A program made the translations under genes and the position numbers. The notes under the pieces are model-generated. The model saw only the letters and a program-made list of their open reading frames with translations. It had not been told where the DNA came from and ran no database searches. Below are positions 43,460-51,337 of a stretch of DNA of 64,000 nucleotides, piece by piece (position 1 is the first letter of the stretch; each line of letters opens with the position of its first letter). Origin of the DNA: Blastococcus tunisiensis (GTDB lineage: Bacteria > Actinomycetota > Actinomycetes > Mycobacteriales > Geodermatophilaceae); the NCBI RefSeq assembly GCF_900112815.1, contig NZ_FOND01000006.1:174906-238905 (forward strand), given 5' to 3'.

Positions 43460-44940
43460 CCGGCGTGGACCGGATGAGCCCGCTGGACGCCGCCTTCCTC
43501 CAGGCGGAGGACGAGGAGCCGGGTGCCTCCCTGGCGATCGCCTCCATCGCGGTCTTCGAGGGACCGGCACCCACGACGGCCGAGTTCCGGGCCGTGCTGA
43601 CCGGACGCCTGCCACTGATCCCGCGGTACCGGCAGAAGGCCCGAGAGGTGCCGTTCGACCTCGGTCCGCCGGTCTGGGTGGACGGCGGCGCCTTCGACCT
43701 GGACTACCACCTGCGCCGCACGGCACTGCCCGCCCCGGGAGGTGACCGGGAGCTGGCGCTGCTGATGGGCCGGCTCATGTCGGCCCGGCTCGACCGCAAC
43801 CGCCCCCTGTGGGAGTACTGGCTGGTGGAGGGGCTGTCCGACGACCGCTGGGCGCTGGTGTCCAAGGTGCACCACTGCATGGTCGACGGCGTGTCGGGGA
43901 CCGACCTGTACCGCGTCGTCCTCGACGCGACCCCCGAACCACGGCCTCCCGTCACCGACGAGTGGCGGCCGGCGCCGGAGCCCTCCGATCTGCGGCTCAC
44001 CGCCGCGGCGGCGCTCGACGCGGCCCGGCTGCCGGTCACCGCCCTTCGAGCCCTGGCCGGCGCGGCACGGTCGCCGGCTGCCCTGGGCCGGCAGGCGTGG
44101 CACACCGTCAGCGGCCTGGGCGCCCTCGCCACGGCCCTCGTGCCGGCCACGCGGTCGACGCTGTCGGGTCCCCCCTCCGCGGAGCGCCGGTTCGCCTTCG
44201 CCCGCGCGTCGGTGGCCGACGTCGGAACCGTCCGCTCCGTCCTGGGCGGCACGTTCAACGACGTGGCACTGGCCGCCGTCACCGCGGGCCTGCGCCGCCT
44301 CCTCCTGGAGCGCGGCGAGCTCCCCACGGCGCACGCGGTCCGGACGCTCATCCCGGTGTCGGTCCGCGCGCCCGGGACGGAGGACGTACGGGACAACCAG
44401 GTGTCGCTGCTCCTGGCCGAGCTGCCGGTGCACCTCGCCGATCCCGAGGAACGCCTGGCCGCCGTCCGCCAGGAGGTGGCGCGCCTCAAGGCCGAGCACG
44501 AGGCGGAGGCGGGCGCGGCGGTGGTGGAGCTGGCGCGGTACGGGCCGTTCGCCGCGGTCGCCGCCTCGGTCCGGCTGGCCGCCCACCTGCCCCAGCGGTC
44601 CATCGTCACCGTGACGACCAACGTGCCGGGCCCCCGGGAGCCGCTCTACGCCCTGGGCCGCCGGCTGGTGGAGATCATCCCCTACGTCCCGATCGCCTCG
44701 CGGCTGCGCCTGGGGGTGGCCATCTTCAGCTACTGCGGCAGCCTCACCGTGGGCATCACCGGTGACTACGACGGGGCCGCCGACGTGGAGGTGCTCGCGC
44801 AGGGCATCGAGGACGGGATGGCGGAGCTGGTCACCCTCGCCGGGGCGCGCACCCGCACCCGGGCGCCGCAGGACTCCCGCCGGACGCGACGGACCGCTCC
44901 GCGCACCGGGTCCGGGGACGCACCACGACCCCGTGGCTGA
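43456..44940 (+). CDS. Wax ester synthase/diacylglycerol acyltransferase (WS/DGAT)
   Basis: A 494-aa acyltransferase of the Tgs1 family. It begins with the typical MSPLDAAFLQAED, has catalytic HHCMVDG (residues 139-145), QKAREVPFDLGPPVWVDGG, GTFNDVALAAVTAGLR, RDNQVSLLLAELPV and NVPGPREPLYALG. Start by GTGA overlap with fadD. The 30-residue C-terminal tail is basic and disordered. In mycobacteria tgs1 is DosR-induced and makes dormancy triacylglycerol; the box upstream of fadD makes the same likely here. Confidence 0.93.
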   Translation: MTGVDRMSPLDAAFLQAEDEEPGASLAIASIAVFEGPAPTTAEFRAVLTGRLPLIPRYRQKAREVPFDLGPPVWVDGGAFDLDYHLRRTALPAPGGDRELALLMGRLMSARLDRNRPLWEYWLVEGLSDDRWALVSKVHHCMVDGVSGTDLYRVVLDATPEPRPPVTDEWRPAPEPSDLRLTAAAALDAARLPVTALRALAGAARSPAALGRQAWHTVSGLGALATALVPATRSTLSGPPSAERRFAFARASVADVGTVRSVLGGTFNDVALAAVTAGLRRLLLERGELPTAHAVRTLIPVSVRAPGTEDVRDNQVSLLLAELPVHLADPEERLAAVRQEVARLKAEHEAEAGAAVVELARYGPFAAVAASVRLAAHLPQRSIVTVTTNVPGPREPLYALGRRLVEIIPYVPIASRLRLGVAIFSYCGSLTVGITGDYDGAADVEVLAQGIEDGMAELVTLAGARTRTRAPQDSRRTRRTAPRTGSGDAPRPRG

Positions 44941-45892
44941 CCGCGACCGACCCTGTTCCCGGGCGTCGGCGCCCCCGGACGGGGGACCCGTGGAATGGCT
45001 GTGCGCCGGCGATCCGGCCGTCCGCGCGCTCTGCCGCCGCGACGTCCTGGGCGCGGTGGTCCCCGCCGGCGCGGCGCTCACCGGTCCCCTGGTCACCGGC
45101 CTGCTCGAGGGGATCCTGGAACCCGCCGCCTCGAGTCGCCCCTACGCCAAGTGGACCGGCGCCCACTGGCGCCTGGTCTCGCTGGTCGAGCTCGGCCTGC
45201 CGCCGGGGCATCCGGAGGGGGTCACCGCCGGCGAACGGCTCCTCGGCCACTGGGCCGAGCCCCGTCGCCTGGCGGCGGTGCCGGTCGTCGCCGGCCGGGC
45301 GCGCCGGTGCGCGTCGCAGGAGGGCAACGCCGTCGCGGTGGCCTGCCGGTTGGGTCTCGGCGACGACCCCCGGGTGGCCACGCTGGCCGAACGGCTGGTG
45401 GCCTGGCAGTGGCCCGACGGCGGGTGGAACTGCGACCCCCGGCCGGAGGCCACGCACTCGTCCTTCCACGAGACCCTTCCGGCGCTGTGGGGGCTGCACG
45501 AGTTCGCCGCTGCCACGGGAGACCGGGCAGCGGGGGCGGCGGTGGGGCCGGCGGCGGAGCTGCTGCTCCGCCACGAGCTGCTGTGGTCGCGCGGCACCGG
45601 CCGCCTGATCCACCCGTCCTTCGGCCTCCCGCACTACCCGCCGTACTGGCACTACGACGTGCTCCAGGCGCTGCTCGTCCTGCACCGGGCCGGGTTCGGC
45701 GACGACCCGCGCACCGACCGGGCACGCGCCCTGCTCACCGGCCGGCGGAGGGCGGACGGCACCTGGCGCGCCGCCCGCCGGTGGTGGCGCCCACCGACCG
45801 GGCAGGGCTGGGGCGGGGAGGCGGTCGACTGGGGCGAGGACGCCGACCGGATGGTGACCCTCAACGCCCTGCGGGTCGGCGCAGGACGCTGA
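44933..45892 (+). CDS. Terpene-cyclase/prenyltransferase-like alpha-toroid protein
   Basis: A 319-aa helical protein resembling squalene-cyclase-like or prenyltransferase-beta-like repeats: KWTGAHWRLVSLVELGLPPG, LAERLVAWQWPDGGWNCDP, HSSFHETLPALWGLHEFA, and LPHYPPYWHYDVLQALLVLHRAG. The QWPDGGWN element is a QW-like motif. The cyclase DxDD acid motif is not present, so cyclase activity is doubtful. GTG 44933 overlaps the WS/DGAT stop by 8 bp, making it the third gene of the operon, though no ribosome-binding site is clear. Function unknown; the context suggests a lipid role. Confidence 0.7.
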   Translation: MADRDRPCSRASAPPDGGPVEWLCAGDPAVRALCRRDVLGAVVPAGAALTGPLVTGLLEGILEPAASSRPYAKWTGAHWRLVSLVELGLPPGHPEGVTAGERLLGHWAEPRRLAAVPVVAGRARRCASQEGNAVAVACRLGLGDDPRVATLAERLVAWQWPDGGWNCDPRPEATHSSFHETLPALWGLHEFAAATGDRAAGAAVGPAAELLLRHELLWSRGTGRLIHPSFGLPHYPPYWHYDVLQALLVLHRAGFGDDPRTDRARALLTGRRRADGTWRAARRWWRPPTGQGWGGEAVDWGEDADRMVTLNALRVGAGR

Positions 45893-45904
45893 GGGATCCC
45901 TCGC

Positions 45905-46945
45905 TCACCCGCGGAGGACGGCGACCTTCAACGCGCCCGAGCCCACCGGGTCGTCGAACAGGTCGTAGGCCTGCGGCACCTCGTCGAAACCGAAGCGGTG
46001 GGTGACCATCCGGCTCACGTCGAGGCGCCCGGCCTGCAGCATCGACAGCAGCATCGGCGTGGACGTCGTGTCGACGAGCCCGGTCGTGATGGTGACGTCC
46101 TTGATCCAGAGGTCCTCGAGGTGCAGCGTCGTCGGCTTGCCGTGCACGCCCACGTTCGCGACCCGTCCGCCGGGGCGGACCACGTCGACGGCCATGTCGA
46201 AAGTGGCCGGGATGCCCACCGCCTCGATGGCCACGTCGGCCCCGAGTCCACCGGTCAGCTCCCGGACCACCGCGGCCACGTCGTCGTCCGGCGACAGCAC
46301 CCGGTCGGCGCCGAAGGCGGTGGCCGCGGCGCGCCGGCTCTCCACCGGGTCGACGACGATCGTCTGCAGGGGGCTGTACAGGCCGACGGACAGGACGGCC
46401 GCGAGACCGATCGGACCCGCACCGACGATGACGACGGTGTCGCCAGGACGCACGCCGCCGTTGAGGGCGCCGACCTCGTAGGAGGTGGGCAGGATGTCGG
46501 CGAGCATGAGCGCCGCCTCGTCGGAGACGCCGTCGGGCAGCACGTGCACCGAGCCGTCGGCGAAGGGGATGCGCACGGCGTCGGCCTGGACGCCGTCGAT
46601 CAGGTGCCCGAGCTGCCAGCCGCCGCCGCCCAGGCACTGGCCGTAGCGGCCCTCCCGGCAGAACCGGCAGCGGCCGCAGGAGCTGATGCACGACATGAGC
46701 ACCCGGTCCCCCGCCCGCACGGTGCGGACGCCGGCGCCCACGGAGGTCACCGTCCCGACGGCCTCGTGGCCGAGCACCCGGCCCGGCTGCACCTCGGGGA
46801 CGTCGCCGCGCAGGATGTGCAGGTCGGTGCCGCAGATGGTGAACGCGTCGACCCGGACGACGGCGTCCTCCGGATCGATGACCTCGGGGTCCGGGACGTC
46901 CTCCCAGGCGCGCTTGCCCGGACCGTAGTAGACCAGTGCCTTCAT
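45905..46945 (-). CDS. Zinc-dependent alcohol dehydrogenase (MDR)
   Basis: A 346-aa medium-chain dehydrogenase. Catalytic zinc ligands are in ICGTDLHILRG and LGHEAVG. The structural zinc cysteines are in SSCGRCRFCREGRYGQC (four Cys). The Rossmann motif is VGAGPIGLAAVL. It resembles the Rv-type AdhC/threonine-dehydrogenase-like group acting on alcohols or formaldehyde adducts. ATG at 46945; the region just upstream lacks a strong ribosome-binding site. Divergent from the GH65 gene with two boxes between. Confidence 0.9.
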   Translation of the reverse strand: MKALVYYGPGKRAWEDVPDPEVIDPEDAVVRVDAFTICGTDLHILRGDVPEVQPGRVLGHEAVGTVTSVGAGVRTVRAGDRVLMSCISSCGRCRFCREGRYGQCLGGGGWQLGHLIDGVQADAVRIPFADGSVHVLPDGVSDEAALMLADILPTSYEVGALNGGVRPGDTVVIVGAGPIGLAAVLSVGLYSPLQTIVVDPVESRRAAATAFGADRVLSPDDDVAAVVRELTGGLGADVAIEAVGIPATFDMAVDVVRPGGRVANVGVHGKPTTLHLEDLWIKDVTITTGLVDTTSTPMLLSMLQAGRLDVSRMVTHRFGFDEVPQAYDLFDDPVGSGALKVAVLRG

Positions 46946-47048
46946 GAGCGTCTCCGTGTCGTCGTCGGGATCGTCGGGGGTTTCGTCGTAGGAGGCCAGT
47001 CCACGGCACGGGGCCGGCCGGGGGCACGGCCGGTCGGCCGGAAGACCG

Positions 47049-47141
47049 GGGTCCAAGGTCCGTGCCCCGCGCGCAGGGACCTACGTCCCCGGGAGAGGAG
47101 GACCGTCTCCCTGGCCCGCTCCCCGGGCCCCCGGGCAGGCT
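47049..47141. promoter_or_regulatory. Two DevR-type boxes between ADH and GH65 genes
   Basis: GGGTCCAAGGTCCG (47049-47062, 8/10) and GGGACCTACGTCCC (47076-47089, 10/10). For GH65, CAGGCT (47136-47141) begins 53.5 bp from the perfect box. For ADH only a poor TGGACT (minus, 47003 to 46998) lies 52.5 bp from the other box. Confidence 0.6.
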
Positions 47142-47225
47142 GACCCGGTCGATGGGGACGGGAGCCGCCATGCACGTCGGGCCGGACCGGAGTGCGCGGT
47201 GGTGCGCGGTCGGCGGCCGGGGCCG

Positions 47226-49634
47226 ATGAACGGCTGGCTGCTCCGCTACGAGGGGTGGGACCCGGCGGCGGAGGCGCTCCGCGAGACGCTGTGTGCCTTG
47301 GGCAACGGCAGGTTCGCCACCCGCGCCGCGGCACCCGAGCGGCGGGCGGGCGACGGCTCCTACCCCGGCACCTACGTCGCCGGCGTGTTCGACCGGCTGA
47401 CCGACGAGGTCGACGGGCACCGGATCTCGAACGAGAGCATCGTGAACCTGCCCGACTGGCAGTCGCTGACCTTCCGCGTCGAGGACGGCCCCTGGCTGGA
47501 CCTCTGCGCCCTCACGGTGACCGGGTACGTGCAGGAGCTCGACCTGCGCCGGGGCGTCCTGACCCGCCGCTTCCGGATCGAGGACCCCGAGGGGCGGCGG
47601 ACCAGGGTCGCCCAGCGGCGGCTGGTCTCCATGTCCGACCCGTGCCTCGCGGCGCTGGACTGCACCGTCCTCGCCGAGAACTGGTCGGGCCGGCTGACCG
47701 TCCGGTCCGGCCTGGACGGCACGGTCACCAACGACGGCGTGGCCCGGTACCGGGGCCTCGACGGCCGGCACCTCTCAGCGGTCGAGCCGTGCGTGCACGA
47801 CCAGCTCCTCACCCTGACGGCGGAGACCCGGCAGTCGAGGATCCGGATCGGGATGGCCGCCCAGCATCGGGTGCTCGTCGAGGGAACGGCGCGGCCGGCG
47901 GTCGCCGTGCCGGTCGACGAGCCCGGCGTCGCCGCCGTCGAGCTGGCGCTCGCCATGGAGCCCGGCCGGCCCGCCACCGTGGAGAAGCTCGTCTCCCTCT
48001 GGACGTCGCGCGACCCCGGCGTCGGGGAGCCCGGCGAGGCGGCGATCGACGAGCTCGACCGCGCCGGGACCTTCGCCGACGTCCTGGCCCGCCACGAACT
48101 CGCCTGGGACCACCTGTGGTTCCGCTGCGACGTCGAGATCGAGGGACCGGCGCGCGCGTCACTGGTCCTGCGGCTGCACGTGTTCCACCTGCTGCAGACC
48201 GTCTCGCCGCACAGCGTCGACCTCGACGCCGGGATCCCGGCCCGCGGCCTGCACGGCGAGGCCTACCGGGGGCACGTGTTCTGGGACGAGATGTTCGTGC
48301 TGCCGTTCCTGCACCTGCGGCTGCCGGAGGTCGCCCGGTCCATGCTGCTGTACCGGTGGCGACGGCTTCCCCAGGCACGCGCCGCCGCACGCGCGGCCGG
48401 TCACCGGGGCGCCATGTTCCCGTGGCAGAGCGGGTCGACCGGACGCGAGGAGTCGCAGGTCCTGCACCTCAACCCCCGGTCGGGCCGCTGGCTCCCGGAC
48501 AACTCCCACCTCCAGCGGCACATCGGCCTGGCCGTCGCCTACAACACCTGGCGCTACTACGAGGCCACCGGCGACACCGACTTCCTCACCGAGCACGGGG
48601 CCGAGCTGCTGCTGTCGATCGCCGCGTTCTGGGGCGACCTGGCCACCTACGACCCGGTCGACGACCGGTTCGACATCTGCGGCGTGATGGGGCCCGACGA
48701 GTACCACGACGCCCTCCCGTCCCGCGACGAGCCGGGGCTGGACGACAACGCCTACACCAACGTGATGGCCGCCTGGGCGCTGAGCCGGGCGCTGGAGTGC
48801 CTCGAGGTCCTCCCGCCGGGACGACGGCACGAGCTGCTCGACACGCTCGACATCCGCCGCGCGGACCTCGAGAGATGGCAGCACGTCAGCCGGAAGCTCC
48901 GGCTGTGCTGGACCGACGACGGCGTGCTGCTCCAGTTCCGCGGCTACGACGAGCTGGCGGAGTTCGACTGGGCCGGCTACCGGGCGCGGTACGGGGACAT
49001 CAGCCGGCTCGACCGGATCCTGGAGGCCGAGGGCGACTCGACCAACCGGTACAAGCTGTCCAAGCAGGCCGACGTCCTCATGCTCTTCCAGCTGCTCACC
49101 GCCGACGAGCTGTACGCGCTCCTGGACCGGCTCGGCTACCGGCACGACCGGCGGACCATCCCGCGGACGATCGCGTACTACCTCGAGCGCACCAGCCACG
49201 GGTCGACGCTGTCGAAGGTGGTGCACTCCTGGGTGCTCGCCCGGGCGGACCGGCGCCGGGCCTGGGACTACTTCCTGGAGGCGCTCGAGAGCGACATCGC
49301 CGACGTGCAGGGCGGGACCACGGGCGAGGGCGTCCACCTGGGCGCCATGGCGGGCACCGTGGACCTGCTGGAGCGAGGGTTCACCGGTCTGGAGACCCGG
49401 GAGGACCTGCTCGGGTTCGACCCCTTCCTGCCCGATGCGCTGCGGCGGATGCGGTTCCGTCTGCGCTACCGCCGGCACACCGAGATCGAGGTGGTGATCG
49501 ACCACCAGACGCTGACCGTCGGCGGGACCGCGACCCGTGCGACCGTCCTACCGGTACGGGTCCGCGACAAGGAGTTCCGGCTCGATCCGCGGGGCACCCT
49601 CGAGGTGCCGCTGCGCCACCGACGGCCCGACTAG
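47226..49634 (+). CDS. Glycoside hydrolase family 65 protein (disaccharide phosphorylase/hydrolase)
   Basis: About 802 aa with GH65 layout: beta-sandwich N-domain (LLRYEGWDPAAEALRETLCALGNG) and an (alpha/alpha)6 barrel with YRGHVFWDEMFVLPF, YRWRRLPQARAAARAAGHRGAMFPWQSG, catalytic-acid region GVMGPDEYHDALP and KLSKQADVLMLFQL. GH65 enzymes phosphorolyse trehalose, maltose or kojibiose; the substrate is not decidable. ATG 47226 is chosen since homology starts there; an in-frame GTG at 47199 is possible. No beta-phosphoglucomutase gene, the usual partner, is adjacent. A perfect DevR-type box lies upstream. Confidence 0.9.
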   Translation: MNGWLLRYEGWDPAAEALRETLCALGNGRFATRAAAPERRAGDGSYPGTYVAGVFDRLTDEVDGHRISNESIVNLPDWQSLTFRVEDGPWLDLCALTVTGYVQELDLRRGVLTRRFRIEDPEGRRTRVAQRRLVSMSDPCLAALDCTVLAENWSGRLTVRSGLDGTVTNDGVARYRGLDGRHLSAVEPCVHDQLLTLTAETRQSRIRIGMAAQHRVLVEGTARPAVAVPVDEPGVAAVELALAMEPGRPATVEKLVSLWTSRDPGVGEPGEAAIDELDRAGTFADVLARHELAWDHLWFRCDVEIEGPARASLVLRLHVFHLLQTVSPHSVDLDAGIPARGLHGEAYRGHVFWDEMFVLPFLHLRLPEVARSMLLYRWRRLPQARAAARAAGHRGAMFPWQSGSTGREESQVLHLNPRSGRWLPDNSHLQRHIGLAVAYNTWRYYEATGDTDFLTEHGAELLLSIAAFWGDLATYDPVDDRFDICGVMGPDEYHDALPSRDEPGLDDNAYTNVMAAWALSRALECLEVLPPGRRHELLDTLDIRRADLERWQHVSRKLRLCWTDDGVLLQFRGYDELAEFDWAGYRARYGDISRLDRILEAEGDSTNRYKLSKQADVLMLFQLLTADELYALLDRLGYRHDRRTIPRTIAYYLERTSHGSTLSKVVHSWVLARADRRRAWDYFLEALESDIADVQGGTTGEGVHLGAMAGTVDLLERGFTGLETREDLLGFDPFLPDALRRMRFRLRYRRHTEIEVVIDHQTLTVGGTATRATVLPVRVRDKEFRLDPRGTLEVPLRHRRPD

Positions 49635-49791
49635 GACCAGTGCCCCGGCTGCCAACGTTCGCCCCTGCGGGACGCGTCTGCCGCGGCCGAACAATGTGCG
49701 CTGGTCAGCAGTTCCCGGCAGGGAAGCTGCCGACTTGCGCACGATGTTCCTGGGCGTGGGCGCCTGCAGGCGAAGGTTGCCCGTCGCGGTA

Positions 49792-50664
49792 CTAGGCCGA
49801 CAGGGACCCCACGATCTCCGCCCAGTGCCGCATCGGTACCAGGTGACCCTCGCCCGCGTACGTGACCAGCCGCGCATCGGGCAGGTGGTCACGGAGCCAC
49901 TCCCCGTCGGCCGGCGGCACCATCTCGTCCTTCTCCCCGTACCAGAGCTCCACCGGGCACCGGACGTCCGCCAGCTCGACGTCCCACGGGCCGGTCCAGG
50001 CGACGTTGTCCCAGGCCACGCCCATGGGGCCCTGACGCAGCCCTTCGTGCAGCACGGAGAAGAGGGTGCGTCGCAGCAGCGGGTCGGAGACCACGTCGGG
50101 ATCGCTGGTTCCCCACAGCCAGTCGATCCACGGCGCCTGCTCGTCGTCCCGGACCGACACCATGAGCTGCAGCATCTCCTCGTTGCCGACGCGGAACTGC
50201 TCGGCCGCGCGGGCGGGGTCACCGGGGAGGAACGACAGCGCCCGGCGGTCGTCGTCGGTGAACGCCGCCATCGCGCCGGGCCGCAGCTGGAACGGTGCCG
50301 TTCCCCCGGCCACGCCGACGCCGGTGACCCGCTCGCCCAGCACGGCCGCGGAGGCCAGGGCGAAGGGCCCGCCGCCGGACCAGCCCAGTGCGGCGAACCG
50401 TCCGAGCCCCAGCCGGTCGGCGATCGCCCCGGCGTCACGCGCCACGCTGCGGAGGCTGAACGGCGCCAGATCCGATCCGCCGTAGCCCGGCCGGTCGACG
50501 CTCACCACGCGGACGCCCAGTTCCGACGCCACCTCGTCCCCGAAGACGACGTCGCGGCGCGACCCCGGCGTCCCGTGGAAGTAGACGATCGGGGACCCGC
50601 CGCGGTCGCCGGCGTCGCGCACCCGCACCGTGCGGCCGTCGAGGACGATGTCGAGATCGCTCAT
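49792..50664 (-). CDS. Alpha/beta hydrolase
   Basis: A 290-aa alpha/beta hydrolase. Oxyanion strand VYFHGTPGSR, nucleophile elbow GWSGGGP (Ser), acid in GEKDEMVPP (Asp) and His in GEGHLVPMRH form a complete triad. FHGTPGSRRDV suggests the epoxide-hydrolase/haloperoxidase-like side of the family; substrate unknown. No ribosome-binding site, but TAGGGT (minus, 50676-50671) lies six bases before the ATG, pointing to a leaderless mRNA. The 157 bp between it and GH65 hold no gene I can see. Confidence 0.9.
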   Translation of the reverse strand: MSDLDIVLDGRTVRVRDAGDRGGSPIVYFHGTPGSRRDVVFGDEVASELGVRVVSVDRPGYGGSDLAPFSLRSVARDAGAIADRLGLGRFAALGWSGGGPFALASAAVLGERVTGVGVAGGTAPFQLRPGAMAAFTDDDRRALSFLPGDPARAAEQFRVGNEEMLQLMVSVRDDEQAPWIDWLWGTSDPDVVSDPLLRRTLFSVLHEGLRQGPMGVAWDNVAWTGPWDVELADVRCPVELWYGEKDEMVPPADGEWLRDHLPDARLVTYAGEGHLVPMRHWAEIVGSLSA

Positions 50665-50768
50665 CGCGCGACCCTAGGCGGTCGACGGGTCCGCGAGGCC
50701 TCGCCCCGGGAGGAGTCCACGGCCCGCCGTCGGACCTCCGTGGCACACGCCCTCCGGCCCGCACCGGG

Positions 50769-50812
50769 AGGACCTCGGGCCCGGTCCCGCAGCGGCTCGG
50801 ATCCGGAAGGCT
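50769..50812 (+). promoter_or_regulatory. DevR-type box and -10 for 125-aa membrane protein
   Basis: AGGACCTCGGGCCC (50769-50782, 8/10). AAGGCT (50807-50812) begins 31.5 bp from its centre. Confidence 0.45.
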
Positions 50813-50855
50813 CGGCCGTGTCCGGAACGACCTCACCGAGCGAAGGAGCACGGCC

Positions 50856-51233
50856 ATGAGACTGACCGCGAGGAACATCGTCGCGACGCTGCTGGTGGCG
50901 GCGATCGTGCTGCCGTACCTGGGCTATCTCGCGTGGGGTGAGATGCCCTTCGTCCAGGATCCGCGAGGCATGGCCGCCGTCGGGCTGATCCTCGGGCTGG
51001 CCGCCGCCGCGGTCGCCGGCCGGGCGGTCCTCGCCCCGGATCCGGCGCACCGGGCCGCGCTCGGGACCGGGATCGTCGCCCTGGGTCTCGGCATCGCGGC
51101 CCTGGTGGCCGAGACCAGCGAGGCCCTCCTGGCCCTCTTCGTGGTGGCGATCGTCGCCACCTGGGCGCTCGGCGAGGTCGCCGCCCTGCGCCGGCCGGTG
51201 CCGTCCGGCCGCTCGATGGCGCACTCCGCCTGA
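50856..51233 (+). CDS. Small four-helix membrane protein
   Basis: A 125-aa hydrophobic protein with about four membrane helices (roughly residues 8-28, 38-58, 66-86, 88-110) and a short basic C-terminus. I do not recognise a named family; similar small proteins are common beside stress genes in actinobacteria. ATG at 50856 with GAAGGAG. A DevR-type box lies upstream and the PEP synthase gene follows after 104 bp with its own box. Confidence 0.75.
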   Translation: MRLTARNIVATLLVAAIVLPYLGYLAWGEMPFVQDPRGMAAVGLILGLAAAAVAGRAVLAPDPAHRAALGTGIVALGLGIAALVAETSEALLALFVVAIVATWALGEVAALRRPVPSGRSMAHSA

Positions 51234-51245
51234 CCCGGCACGAAC

Positions 51246-51311
51246 AGGCCGAAGGTCGCCCCACCCCCGGGACCCGCGGCCCGGGTGCGGGCCGGCCGCA
51301 CCGCGCACCCT
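51246..51311 (+). promoter_or_regulatory. DevR-type box and -10 for PEP synthase gene
   Basis: AGGCCGAAGGTCGC (51246-51259, 7/10). CACCCT (51306-51311) begins 53.5 bp from its centre. Confidence 0.45.
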
Positions 51312-51337
51312 GATCGCCACCCGACCGAGGAGCACCG

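Noticed and set aside
49633..49646. AGGACCAGTGCCCC, 8/10 box match
   Set aside because: It lies at the end of GH65 in a convergent region with no promoter nearby; taken as chance.
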